Positions 33,602 to 44,208 of a stretch of DNA of 64,000 nt are shown here, piece after piece. Origin of the DNA: Gigaspora margarita (Eukaryota > Glomeromycota > Glomeromycetes > Diversisporales > Gigasporaceae). The position numbers and the translations under genes were made by a program. Position 1 is the stretch's first letter, and every line of letters begins with the position of its first letter. The stretch spans positions 174,074-238,073 of the forward strand of contig WTPW01000026.1 of the NCBI GenBank assembly GCA_009809945.1, read 5' to 3'. Below the pieces are notes generated by a model. The model was not told the DNA's origin. It did no database searches and worked only from the letters and a program-made list of their open reading frames with translations.

Positions 33602-33838
33602 ATGAATCGAGCTAACAACGTCCAGCCACAGAATAATCAAACTCAAAATCTTCCAGCTATTGGTCAACCTCAAAGAACTCAAAATAATGTACATCTATCC
33701 ACCAATACATCCATTGCTGTTCAAAGATATAATGATCTGGTCGAAGGCGTAAATCCATTTAGTGGATTACAAGGTTCAGTAACCCCGCTACAGAACACCG
33801 AATTTCAAACTGTGTTATTTTGGGGACTTTCTCCATAA
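33602..33838 (+). CDS. Hypothetical Q/N-rich 78-residue frame, possibly a terminal exon
   Basis: The frame encodes a polar peptide rich in Gln, Asn and Thr (NNVQPQNNQTQNLPAIGQPQ; then YNDLVEGVNPFSGLQGS). It is preceded by TACTAAT and a pyrimidine-rich tract ending in TTTTTAG at 33593, a good match to a fungal branch point and acceptor, so this may be the last exon of a gene whose upstream exon I cannot find. No domain, signal peptide or membrane segment is visible. It lies between MITEs and a tandem repeat and is not repeated elsewhere in the window, unlike most sequence here. It could equally be a gene fragment brought in by rearrangement. Confidence 0.35.
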   Translation: MNRANNVQPQNNQTQNLPAIGQPQRTQNNVHLSTNTSIAVQRYNDLVEGVNPFSGLQGSVTPLQNTEFQTVLFWGLSP

Positions 33839-34195
33839 ACATTATAAGCATAAAATGACATTCTTTTTGAATAATTTTTAAGATTTAAAAAAAATATATA
33901 TATTAAGCGTTATTTGATTCAATTACATGTACAAATGATATCTTTTTAAGGACGTTTTAAGATGAAAAACATCAATGTTTAAGTATTACTTATTATTAAA
34001 ATATTAGACATCCGCATTTATTGTTACTTTTTCCATAAACATTATACACATAAATGACATTCTTTTAAGTAATTTTAGGATTAAAAAAATATATCGGGCG
34101 TTACTTGATTCAATTATATGTATAAATGATATCTTTTTAAAAATATTTAAGATAAAAAAAAAAACAATGTTTAAGCATTACTTAATTAAAGATAT
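33829..34195. repeat. Two-copy tandem repeat, about 198 bp
   Basis: CCATAAACATTATAAGCATA at 33833 and the near match CCATAAACATTATACACATA at 34031 start two diverged units that share GACATTCTTTT, GGCGTTACTTGATTCAATTA-type and ATGATATCTTTTTAA phrases. A further fragment of the unit end is seen near 36040. Confidence 0.7.
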
Positions 34196-34409
34196 TAATT
34201 TTGCCCGATCAATTTTACCAAAAATGGTTAAGCTGTGTAATGGGTTTGTCATGTGGTGTAAGTAGCCTTTACTATAAACGGTTGGTATTAATAGTTCTAC
34301 TGCTTACGGTAATTTGTGCTATGCTCGTGTATTTGATCATCGAAATTATTTCCTCGCAATATTCAAAAAAGGAAATTTGCTTTTACCGTTATTATATACA
34401 TGTTACATG

Positions 34410-34568
34410 TAGGGATTGGAACCGCCTAAAATTTTTTTAATCGTTTAATCGTTTAACCGTTTAACCGTTTAATTTGACCGCCATTAAAATAATTCCAGCC
34501 CACGGCCAACATAATTCTGCCCGGAACTATAGAGCAATTTTTAAACGGTTAAACGGTTCCAATCCCTA
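34410..34568. mobile_element. 159-bp hAT-like MITE, 8-bp duplication GTTACATG
   Basis: TAGGGATTGGAACCG is inverted exactly as CGGTTCCAATCCCTA, and GTTACATG stands on both sides (34402-34409, 34569-34576). Internal AACGGTTAA motifs repeat several times near each end. Confidence 0.9.
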
Positions 34569-34609
34569 GTTACATGTTACATGTTACTAGTATGTACATG
34601 TACTAGTAC

Positions 34610-34620
34610 TTGAGCGAAAG

Positions 34621-34657
<37 letters not shown>

Positions 34658-35060
34658 TTCAAATCGTTAAAAAGGGGTCAGTACGTATTGAAACATGTAT
34701 TTTTGTTGATTTTATGGACATTTCATCCTATATTTATTTATAGCATTGAGCGTTATTATCTTTTTTTTTATTTGTTTTTATCAGATTTTTTTACTGGATT
34801 GATGAATTGATAATCACTGATCTTTAAAGAAATAGCGAAAAGCCGTAGCGAAGGATTTGAATGAATTTGTCCATTTGCTGATCGTTTGATTATCATCATA
34901 CATGGTAAACCGGGTTCCACTCGAAGATCCCAAATTTATGTAAACAATCACTGATACATATTAATTCCTGTTTCGCGCCTGTTTATTTCATATCCATCAC
35001 AAGATCAGATCAACTCACCGACTTACCGACAAGTTGATTTCACCGAATCTATTTCACTAA
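34610..35060. other. Poly-A run and unassigned sequence
   Basis: An interrupted A run at 34620-34655 is followed by unassigned AT-rich sequence. At 35057 GGCCGTTCGAAGTTAATTTT looks like the left end of a Tourist-like MITE whose right end was not found. Confidence 0.4.
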
Positions 35061-35163
35061 GGCCGTTCGAAGTTAATTTTTCGACTATGCATCCCTTTGA
35101 TATCCCCGGTAAAATGAACATGAACGTATAAAAAAAGTAAAAATTAAAAAAAAAAATACAAAA

Positions 35164-35270
35164 TGCCATATAACCGCGAAGGTGTGTATTTTGAATTTCA
35201 GGCTAAATTAAGCTTAATTCAGGCTGAAATTCGAAATAATTCTATGCGTTATTTCATGGTTATATGGCAA
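35164..35270. mobile_element. Palindromic MITE, about 107 bp
   Basis: TGCCATATAACCGCGAA at the left and ATTTCATGGTTATATGGCA at the right are inverted; the middle, GAATTTCAGGCTAAATTAAG and its inverse around AAGCTT, is also palindromic. The arm is related to the hairpin at 1575-1612. Confidence 0.65.
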
Positions 35271-35495
35271 ATATAAAATAAAAAATAATTAAAATTAAAA
35301 AAATAATTTAAAATATACAGAATTTTCTTATATATCTCAGTGAAAATCATGAAAATTCTATTGCAACTTTAAACTACATACAGTGGTCACCGAAATAGCA
35401 AATAATTTCGAAAAAGATTTGTTTGCCCTAACTCTTGATGAAAATCTTGACAATAAAAAATTCCAGTGTCAGAGGCATGACAAAAAAACCAATAT

Positions 35496-35822
35496 AATGT
35501 TTAAATCTGCTGAGTGAAGCGAGACCAAAACATAAAAATGTAATGTTAGCTTAAAACTGCCGAGCGAAGCGAGGCCAAAACATAAAAATGTAAGGTTAGC
35601 TTAAAACTGCCGAGCGAAGCGAGGCCAAAACATAAAAATGTAAGGTTAGCTTAAAACTGCCAAGCGAAGCGAGGCCAAAACATTAAATGTAAGGCTAGCT
35701 TAAACTGCCGAGCGAAGCGAGGCCAAAACATTAAATGTAAGGCTAGCTTAAACTGCCGAGCGAAGCGAGACAATGTAAGGCTAGTTTAAGAAAAACGTTA
35801 AATGTAAGGTTAGCTTAAAACA
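35496..35822. repeat. 48-50-bp minisatellite carrying a tandem G-A hairpin
   Basis: Six units spaced 50, 50, 50, 48 and 48 bp carry GCCGAGCGAAGCGAGGC (first unit variant) at about 35510, 35560, 35610, 35660, 35708 and 35756. The motif can pair GCC with GGC, then two sheared G-A pairs, then GC with GC closing a GAA loop. The linker is CAAAACATAAAAATGTAAGG plus TTAGCTTAAAACT. Confidence 0.85.
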
Positions 35823-36084
35823 AACCCATTATACATATGTTTTATACTATGAATAGTCGATTTGGGTATAACACTAATCTGATTTTTAAACATCAGTTTA
35901 GTCAATTTAATAAATTTAAGTTGACTATAAACAATCTCGACTGTGTCATATACCAATATACCATCTACAAATCTAATGACATTAGTTGGTTAAAATTTGG
36001 CGGCGCAGCCGCCACACGATCATGTCTAGTTATTTAAAATATTAGATATCCGCGTTTATCGTTACTATATTTTGCGCAAAATTC

Positions 36085-37330
36085 GTAAAATTCTCAAGCC
36101 AGGGTCGAATAGATCATTTATCAATTTGGTAGAGCCCATTGCATTGCCTTTTTTATGTTATTTTATTAAGTCGAAGTGGCCAGAGCTATTATTACCCAAG
36201 GTGGAATTCTTTCAATATATTTTACACAGCGTCTTATTATACATTATTGAAATTATGATCAAAAACTTATCGAATTAAAGATTGTTCATAGGTAGTATTG
36301 ATAGGATTAGAACTTTGCAAAAAATAATCCCCTGGACCAGTGTTTAAAATAGAAATTTTAATTTACCGGTACATGCACCTGTTATATAAAAAAATACCGG
36401 TTCAAAAAAAAAAAAACCTGCATTAGTAGAAAATGATCATCAGATCATTGGGGGCACATAGATGCACGCACCGGTTACTTCAAAAAATTCCGGATCATGC
36501 ACCGTTTGTTGCACCGGCCCAATTTTAAAATACCGGTATATGCAATATAAAAAACGGTAGATCCGGATTTTTATCATGCTATTTTATACACTGCCCTGGA
36601 CTAGTAATTTACAAATCTCAGTTTATATGTTTTTATTAACGGAAGTTTCTAAACTATTCAACGCTGAATTGCACTTAAAGGGAAATGATATGGAGCTTTT
36701 TCATTTTCTTTCTGGAGGTTCTCATACTATTAATTATGTATCAACTGTTTTAGAAAAAAATTATGAGGAGATCAAGGTTCTAATTTTGTGCAAGAAAATT
36801 GCACCTTTCCCGCCAAAAAAATCTAGTGATACAAATTAATTCATCAGAAGAGTATCCACCCAAAGATGGACATGAAAATAGTCGTCAGCTTAACGTAATT
36901 GCGAGATCAATCTTAATCCGTAAAGGCTTAGTACTTCAATGGAAAAAAGTTGGTTACTTTGAAATATGCGAGGATGTGAATGATCTTGTATTGCAAAGAG
37001 CGCTTTTAATACTTTTCCCACCAGCACAACCTCATGGATAGAATAAACCTGATGCAAAAGCTGTTAAGGCGCGACTTATTGATTGATTTCAATTAAATTA
37101 TAGCATTATTATCGACGTTTTCCACCTTCTTGAAAGTCGATTAGATGAAAATGTAAAAATTTTAGTAGAGTTTTTAAGGAAATTAAGCAAGAACCACAGA
37201 TCATTTCTTACGAAGATGTTTAACTGAAACTTTAAATCCCACTAAATTAAAGAAGAACTCAAATATAACAAAAATAATGAATTTCTGCAAATATTTGCCA
37301 AATACAGCAGCAATACATTCAACGCCTCAA
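36085..37330 (+). pseudogene. F-box protein pseudogene, copy C
   Basis: Follows the copy A protein from DSQA to about residue 390, missing the F-box start. Readable blocks are IIYQFGRAHCI, VEVARAIITQGGILS, SNLQISVYMFLLTEVSKLF, KGNDMELFHFLSGGSHTINY, EEYPPKDGHENSRQLNVIAR, LILFPPAQPHG and NYSIIIDVFHLLESRLDE. Breaks include a lost segment after HCI, several stops near 36285-36310, a shift at SSDT (about 36835), a stop after PHG and a deletion near 37085. It is interrupted by a hAT-like MITE at 36338-36593. Its 3' flank resembles that of copy A in inverted orientation. Confidence 0.88.
36338..36593. mobile_element. 256-bp hAT-like MITE in F-box copy C, 8-bp duplication CCCTGGAC
   Basis: The ends are CAGTGTTTAAAATAG and CTATTTTATACACTG; CCCTGGAC lies on both sides (36330-36337, 36594-36601). 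Internal TACCGGTA and CACCGGT motifs are repeated in inverted fashion. Copies A and B read through the target uninterrupted (CCCATGGGCTAG in A, in reverse). Confidence 0.92.
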
Positions 37331-38640
37331 CTATTATCACACACCATTTAAACAGAGAACTCATGGTTCTCCAACAATTTTCTCACATAGTAAATAAGGG
37401 TTTTAGATTAACCCTAAATCTTCTTAAAAATTGTGTAATGATAATATGTAGCATCATCATAGTACATATTTAATAAAGCGCCATAAGCGCACCTTATATA
37501 TATTAAGGTAAATTCGAAAAAAATACAACTCACTATGTAAATAAATTAAAAATTCAAAGTGAGGGTTTCAGAATTAATGATTCGACGCCCGATTTCATAA
37601 TAAATCAGTGATTGATTTATTCCAAAAGAAGTGTCTTTAAAACCTATTTTTTTTTTTAAAAAAAATATATACTTATTTATTTAATCGCTTACCGGTAGTG
37701 TTTATTAAAAGTTAACCGACTAAGCTCGTATAATTTTTGATTCGGAACTTTAAAACAAAAAATAGGATTTTTTTAAACCCCTTGTATTTTCGAAATAAGT
37801 AATTTTGAAGCCTTCAAAATATAAATTTTACGTTCTTGTTTGTTTTTATAAACTACGAAATGGCAAATATCTGGAACGTCGGTTGATGCCACAATTTTTT
37901 ATTAGACACTTTTAGTAATAAGTGCAAATTATTTTTTATTACAATATGACCAATTAGATTCTATGTTTTTTCTTAACGCGATAGGTTTTGTTATTATGTT
38001 ATGATCAATTAGATTATGAAACTTTTTTTAATATCATATAAAATATTAGATTTAATGATAGACATAAATATATAAGATTGAATATGAAACTCTTTTGTTA
38101 ATAAAATAAACAAGCACGGGTTAGAAAAATTTCAAAGAATTTATTTCTTATACAAATCAAAATAACGCCTCTGATGAGAAACCCATATTGTTCGTATGTA
38201 TAAATAATTTGAATGGATCGCATCTCTGTAGCTGGGCATTTATTTTTAAAGAAAATAATTCATCGATAAATATTTATATTCATCAAATTTACTTACCTAT
38301 TTTTATATCTCAAAATTTTACTAGAGTGATCCTGTTGTAATTCTAACAAAAACTGGCCCTCTCGAAATTTTATACTAATCATGACCCTAAACCTAACTTA
38401 AATTTAATCGCAACTAATACTATGATACATATAATGCACAAAGTACATAGAGGCACTATTTGTTTATCCAATAAAAAAATTTTAAAATATATTTAAGCAA
38501 CTATGGGAGATATAGACGTGTTATAAAATACAATAAAAATCGATTTTGGATATCTAGATACGAAGATATGTCCTTAAGTAAAGACGATCACATAGCAGGA
38601 AATTATTATTTTAATGCAGTTACACCCATATATCATACTT
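37331..38640. repeat. Downstream flank of F-box copy C, ending in RepF
   Basis: 37660-38160 matches the 3' flank of copy A in reverse; 38160-38640 matches RepF (GAATGGATCGCATCTCTGTA, GTAAAGACGATCACATAGCAGG). RepF therefore lies after the gene in the same orientation in which it lies before copies A and B. Confidence 0.7.
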
Positions 38641-38689
38641 CTATTTAAGCACCCAATATTGTGCGACGGACTTAAACATAGTACAAAAA

Positions 38690-38790
38690 CCTGGTTATAG
38701 TCACAAATCATTTATAATCACTATCACCAAAATAAGTTAATAAATATATCAGTTTAATTAATAAATAAACCTCTTTACTATCACTAATTT
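38690..38790. repeat. Fragment of an ATAATCAC-type MITE
   Basis: GTTATAGTCACAAATC and TTATAATCACTATCACC resemble the subterminal part of the element at 9231-10408. No ends are seen. Confidence 0.4.
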
Positions 38791-38848
38791 TTAAATAATG
38801 CAAGCAATTAATCTAATTGGTTACAAAAGTTCTATGGTGCCTGATGCA

Positions 38849-39000
38849 AAAATATACCATATGAGTCCGAAAATAGGCTACTTCCTAAAATAAGCTATCC
38901 CTTTTGGTAAAAAACTCAAAAATGTCTTTGACCAAAATAAGCTGCCCATGATCAATAATGTCGCTACATAGTAAAGTTCATATTTTACTAAGTATACATT
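38849..39000. repeat. Left half of a foldback element
   Basis: CCATATGAGTCCGAAAATAG, then GGTAAAAAACTCAAAAATG and GCTACATAGTAAAGTTCATA, follow the 9447-9968 family from its left end to mid-arm, then stop. Confidence 0.55.
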
Positions 39001-39036
39001 ATTGGGCAAAAATTTTTGAATATTGGTAAATTTGTT

Positions 39037-39187
39037 CAACTGGGCAAATGAACATGTGCTGCTTCATAGCATGTGTCTGCCAACATTTGCCCAGTTGAGC
39101 TACACAGGTCGAATGAAGTCATATTGGGAACTGCACAACTGGATAAAAATCAGAGACATATCGGGTTTTGATTTGTCTCTGATTTTT
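39037..39187. repeat. Two adjacent perfect hairpins
   Basis: CAACTGGGCAAATG (39037-39050) is inverted at 39084-39097, and AAAAATCAGAGACA (39145-39158) is inverted at 39174-39187. Both have 14-bp exact arms. An 84-codon frame across them (39023-39277) resembles nothing and is probably chance. Confidence 0.7.
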
Positions 39188-39321
39188 TATTTTAAATTCA
39201 TTGCCCTATCAGGTAACCGATATAACTATAGAAGTTATATTAAAATATACCAACATGCTTTAATAATATCGGGTTAAAATTGGTAACTATATAGGTGATC
39301 CTATAAAGCATACAATAATAC

Positions 39322-39570
39322 TGTATGTTACTGGAATTTTACTGATAAATTAAGCATAAACTGGTAAAATTTACAATAGCGATCATTAAGCCTATATGTC
39401 TCTGGAAGTTTACTGATAAATTAAGCATAAACTGGCAAAATTTACAATAATGATTGTTAAGCCTATATGCCTCTGGAATTTTACTGATAAATTAAGCATA
39501 AACTGGTAAAATTTACAATAGCAATCAGCAAGCCTATATGTCTCTTGAATGTTGCTGATAAATAAATAGA
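39322..39570. repeat. 71-bp tandem repeat, about 3.5 units
   Basis: CTGGAATTTTACTGATAAAT begins units at 39331, 39402, 39472 and 39544, each followed by TAAGCATAAACTGG, TTTACAATA and AAGCCTATATG. Spacing is 70-72 bp. The role is unknown. Confidence 0.85.
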
Positions 39571-39671
39571 TTATAATACATGCTGATAAAAGTGATCAAC
39601 AACAATATGCATCTTTATTATTTATTATTCTGATAATATATAAATAGTCTATATTTTTATTAATATATATA

Positions 39672-40453
39672 CAGTCTAACCTCGATATAATCACCTCTTT
39701 GGGAAACAGAAATTAGGTGATTATAACAAGAGGTGACTATAAATAATAAACTCTATATAGTCACTTTAATAATAAATAGCAAAATAATGTGATTATAAAA
39801 AATTTTTTAAACGATCGCAAATTGTTGCTACATATAAATCTTTATTTTTTAGAAGCAAATCGATTACTGCGCATTAATAAAAGTTGGTCTACGTAATAAT
39901 TTACATATATAGTAAAATTTTTATAAGTTTTGAAGTAAATTTTATTAGTTGATTTTATATTATACTTTATACGAAAAAAAATTAAAAAATTTTTATTTTT
40001 TTTTGTATTACGTAAAATGTAAAATCAACATAATAAAAATTACTTCAAAAATTATAAAAATTTTACTATTTATGTATTTTATTATGTAGAAATCTTTTAT
40101 TAATGCGCAGTAATCGATTTACTTATAAATAAATAAAGGTTTATATGTAGCAACGATTTGTGATCGATTAGATTTTTATTTTATTAACTAATTTTTGAAA
40201 AAATTATATATACATTTTTAAATTTTTGATTCTTATTATTAATATTTTAACTATATTATATTTTTTTGTGACTTTATCAAGGTAAATGTAATATAATTTT
40301 ATAACTTTTGTTTTTAAAAATAGTGTGATAGTGATTATAAAGTAATTGTGACTATATAGAGAGCAAAATAATATAAATTTATTTGATAAATAAAAAAGGT
40401 GATTATAATGAGGTTGTGACTATATCGAGGGTGACGATAAAAAGGTCAGACTG
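39672..40453. mobile_element. TA-flanked mariner/pogo-type MITE (element A)
   Basis: CAGTCTAACCTCGATATAAT at the left and GAGGGTGACGATAAAAAGGT with CAGACTG at the right form imperfect TIRs; TA flanks both sides (39670-39671, 40454-40455). Inside, 39800-40165 is a long foldback: GTTGCTACATATAAATC pairs with AAGGTTTATATGTAGCAAC and the TACTGCGCATTAATAAAAG arm with its inverse. Confidence 0.75.
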
Positions 40454-40465
40454 TATATATATATA

Positions 40466-42375
40466 CAGTCTTCCTCCCATATAATCACCCAGTTTGTCTA
40501 GCACTTTTTGGTGATTATATTGAGGGGTGATTGAATAGAATTACTTCTATATAATCACATAATATACAATAATACATATAATGTGATTTTAAAAAGGTAA
40601 ATAATAAAGTTACTATTAGATCAGACTCAAATTCAATAATGAGTCAGTCTAGATCCAGTCCAAAGTCTGCAGACTAGTTTGAGTCTAAATATGTTTATAT
40701 GTATTTTTGGTGCTGAAAAAGTTTACTTAGTGCATAAAGTTAGAATTAATTAGTAAAATTTTGTGAATTATAAGATTTTATAGAATTTTATTAATAAAAT
40801 TCTACAAAATCTTATAATTCCCAAAATTTTTTAATTAATTCTAACTTCTTGCACTAAGTAAACTTTTTCAACACCTAAAAATACATTAAATCGGCAAAGT
40901 TGTTTTTTATTTTACTTGAAATTTGGAGGAAAGATGCATAATTTTGATTTTTGATCAAAAATGTCAAATTTAAGCATCTTTCCTCCAAATTTTAAGTAAA
41001 ATAAAAACAACTCTGCCGATTTAATGTATTTTTAGGCGCTAAACAAGTTTACTTAATGCATATATTTATAATTAATTAATAAAATTTTGGCAAACATGAA
41101 GATTTTGTAGAATTTTATTAATAAAATTCAACAAAACCTTCATGATTACAAAACTTTATTAATTAATTCTAACTTTATGCATTAAATAAACTTGTTCAGA
41201 ACCTAAAAATATATTAAATCGGCATTGTTGTTTTTATTTTACTTGAAATTTGGAGGAAAGATGCATACTTTTGGATATTTGATCAAAAAAGTCAAATTTT
41301 AGCATCTTTCCTCCAAATTTCAAGTAAAATAAAAACAACTCTGCCGATTTAATGTATTTTTAGATGCTGAACAAGTTTACTTAGTGCATAAAGTTAGAAT
41401 TGNTTAGTAAAATTTTGNGAATCATAAGATTTTANAGAATTTTATTAATAAAATTNNACAAAANCTTNNNNNTTACAAAACTTTATTAATTAATTCTAAC
41501 TTTATGCATTAAATAAACTTGTTCAGAACCTAAAAATATATTAAATCGGCATTGTTGTTTTTATTTTACTTGAAATTTGGAGGAAAGATGCATACTTTTG
41601 GATATTTGATCAAAAAAGCCAAATTTTAGCATATTTCCTCTAAATTTCAAGTAAAATAAAAAATGACCTGTCAATTTAATGTATTTTTACGTGCTGAACA
41701 AGTTTACTTAGTGCATAAAGTTAGAATTGTTTAGTAAAATTTTGGGAATCATAAGATTTTAAAGAATTTTATTAATAAAATTCTACAAAATCTTCATGAT
41801 TGCCAAAATTTTATTAATTAATTCTAACTTTATGCACTAAATAAACTTGTTCAGCACCTAAAAATACATTAAATCGGCAGAGTTTTTTTTATTTTACTTA
41901 AAATTTGGAGAAAAAAATGCTTAAATTTGACATTTTTGATCAAAAATCAAAATTATGCATCTTTCCTCCAAATTTCAAGTAAAATAAAAAACAACTTTGC
42001 CGATTTAATGTATTTTTAGGTGCTGAACAAGTTTACTTAGTGCAAGAAGTTAGAATTAATTAGTAAAATTTTGGGAATTATAAGATTTTGTAGAATTTTA
42101 TTAATAAAATTTTATAAAATTAATTAAAAAAATTATTATTTGTGGTTAACCAATCACAATTATGCATTTACGGCCAATTAAAAAATTGAGATTATAGAGA
42201 AGTATTTTTTTTTAATAAATTAGCTTAATAAATGTTTAAAAAAATGTGATAGTGATTATACTATTGATGTGATTATATAAAGGTATTTTTAATATGAAAA
42301 AAATGACCGTACAAAATTATGTGATTATATAGAGTTTGTGATTATATAGGAGGTGATTGTATGGGAGGAAGACTG
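40466..42375. mobile_element. TA-flanked mariner/pogo-type element with palindrome array (element B)
   Basis: CAGTCTTCCTCCCATATAAT at the left is inverted as GTATGGGAGGAAGACTG at the right (one mismatch), with TA flanks at 40464-40465 and 42376-42377. It starts 12 bp after element A ends. Outer parts have ATAATCAC motifs; the middle is the array at 40690-42120. No transposase. Confidence 0.8.
40690..42120. repeat. Array of alternating palindromes, about 330-bp period
   Basis: Two palindromes alternate. P1 (about 200 bp) runs from CGATTTAATGTATTTTTAGG through GTTTACTTAGTGCATAAAG to a centre of AATTTTATTAATAAAATT and back. P2 (about 125 bp) runs from TTTACTTGAAATTTGGAGG through AAAGATGCAT to a centre near TTTGATCAAAAA and back. 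P1 occurs at about 40695, 41026, 41346, 41676 and 42006 (the last truncated), with P2 between. N bases fall in the third P1. Confidence 0.85.
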
Positions 42376-43552
42376 TATACTGTATGCTGGTTTAAAAAAT
42401 AATACATTAAATATGAAATTTTCTATTTATGGGAATAACCGACATATATTCTTTTGGAGTTTTTTTCCCAACATTAACGGTACCAGAAATAAATTGATCT
42501 AAAATATTATATACAGGGATTATGCAATCCTGACTTAAGTTATAGAAATTGCTATTCCATAACTCAATATTACAAATATTATCTATTGACAATAGAATCT
42601 TTTGTTGGAGCTTTCAGCTGCGGTGTACCACTATACAAATGCCAAAACATGTTTTTTTGGGCCTTTAGATAGCTGTATTACATGTTCAAAATAGTATTGA
42701 ACTAGGCTGGGAAATATGTCTGTAGAATCATCAACCAATATGAATTTAGCGAGTATTTTGGCTGATTTTTGGTGCCTTTTAGAAAAAGTTGACCCAAAAA
42801 TTTTGTCTCTAATCTTTACTCTTCCATATATTGTAACATTTGGCAATACTGGTATATGATCTGGGTTATTATGAATTTCAGCCAATAATGCAAAATTATA
42901 ATAATATACATTATTATAATAGCTTGTTAATAAAGAATGTAGCTCTTCTAGAAGACTTCTTTTTCTCATCAGTTCTAGTAATTCTTCTGGAAAGGATTCT
43001 GAACCAGTACCATAATTTTCTTCAATATTTACAAACATTGAAAGAAATTCCCAGAGGTTATTTCTACTATATATTGCAAGACAGCTGATCATTGTTTTTT
43101 GTTCAATAAACTGTAAACAAGTTTTCAAATGACCGTCAGCATTTGTTGAAATCCCATCCGGTAATGCATAAGATTGTATAGTTTTAAGTAATTCAGATTC
43201 AATTCTTCTATTACTACTATGAATCAATCCTACAAATTAATATAAATTCTATATGAGCTACTGGCATTTTAATATAACTATTAATTGATATATATAAAAC
43301 CAGGTCCAAACTCTACATAAAATATTTAATAAATATAAAACACACCTAATAAACTATTCATTCTTTCAAAACTGAAACACCAAAAAGCATATATAGGCCC
43401 ATAGTCCATAACGCATTCACATATATGTAAACATAAGTATAAATTAGGCATTATTTTTTTAGATCAATAGCTTGTTTCAATATGCTTCACCATATTGAGT
43501 AAATACTGATGTGCTTCCTCTAACCTGTCTTTAGATAAAATCCAGCATATCT

Positions 43553-44208
43553 ATCCCTTAATTTGTTATGCAGGCAAATTTGCCTGCATAAATTTTAAAT
43601 TTTTAAATTTTTTAAATAAAATATTAAATATTCATTTTAGCTATATACTTTCTAAGTAAAAAATATAATATTAGTTCTGTATTATCAACTTTATTATAAA
43701 AATTGTTTAAAATTATTAAAAAACTTTGGTGTAATAAAAGTTTAAAGTTTTGTTTTGGAACTTTTACTATAGTATTTTTTTTTAAGTTTTCTCAAATTTT
43801 ATATGTTTCCGTCTATAAAAAAAATTTTTACTTCTAATATAAGTCTTAATTTTTACAAGTAAATCACTTAAAGTGCAATAATAAAAGTTGTAATCCTTAA
43901 TATAAGCTACAATATTGTATTAGGAACTATATTTTTAAAGCCAATATTTAAAGAATTTGCCAAGATATTGTAAATTATTTTTTTGATTAAAAAATTTTTT
44001 TAAAATTTAATATTTTTAGCTTATAAGCAACATAAACTTTTTATCTTATAATATAAAATTAAATAATTCAAAAATATAATCCTTATGTTCAAATATTATC
44101 ATACCAAATTTTATTTAAATATTTTAAATAAATAAAAAAGTAGATCAGAGATATATTTATAGTAATTATGCAGACAAATTTGCCTGCAAACCTTTACAAA
44201 CTAAGGGA
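43553..44208. mobile_element. TA-flanked foldback MITE within a CACTA intron
   Basis: TCCCTTAATTTGTTATGC with GCAGGCAAATTTGCCTGC at the left is mirrored at the right (GCAGACAAATTTGCCTGC, CAAACTAAGGGA). TA stands at 43551-43554 and 44209-44210 depending on the exact cut. The CACTA frame stops at ACSIL near 44300 and resumes at CWILSKDRLEEAH near 43548, so it sits in intron sequence. Confidence 0.65.

Noticed and set aside
34610-34810. Frame starting with a long poly-lysine run
   Set aside because: The lysines are a poly-A tract; the rest has no family resemblance.
35496-35822. CRISPR-like array
   Set aside because: Linkers are as repetitive as the motif, the organism is eukaryotic, and no unique spacers exist.
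39023-39277. 84-codon frame with two hairpins
   Set aside because: No homology recognised, and the hairpins explain much of its sequence.
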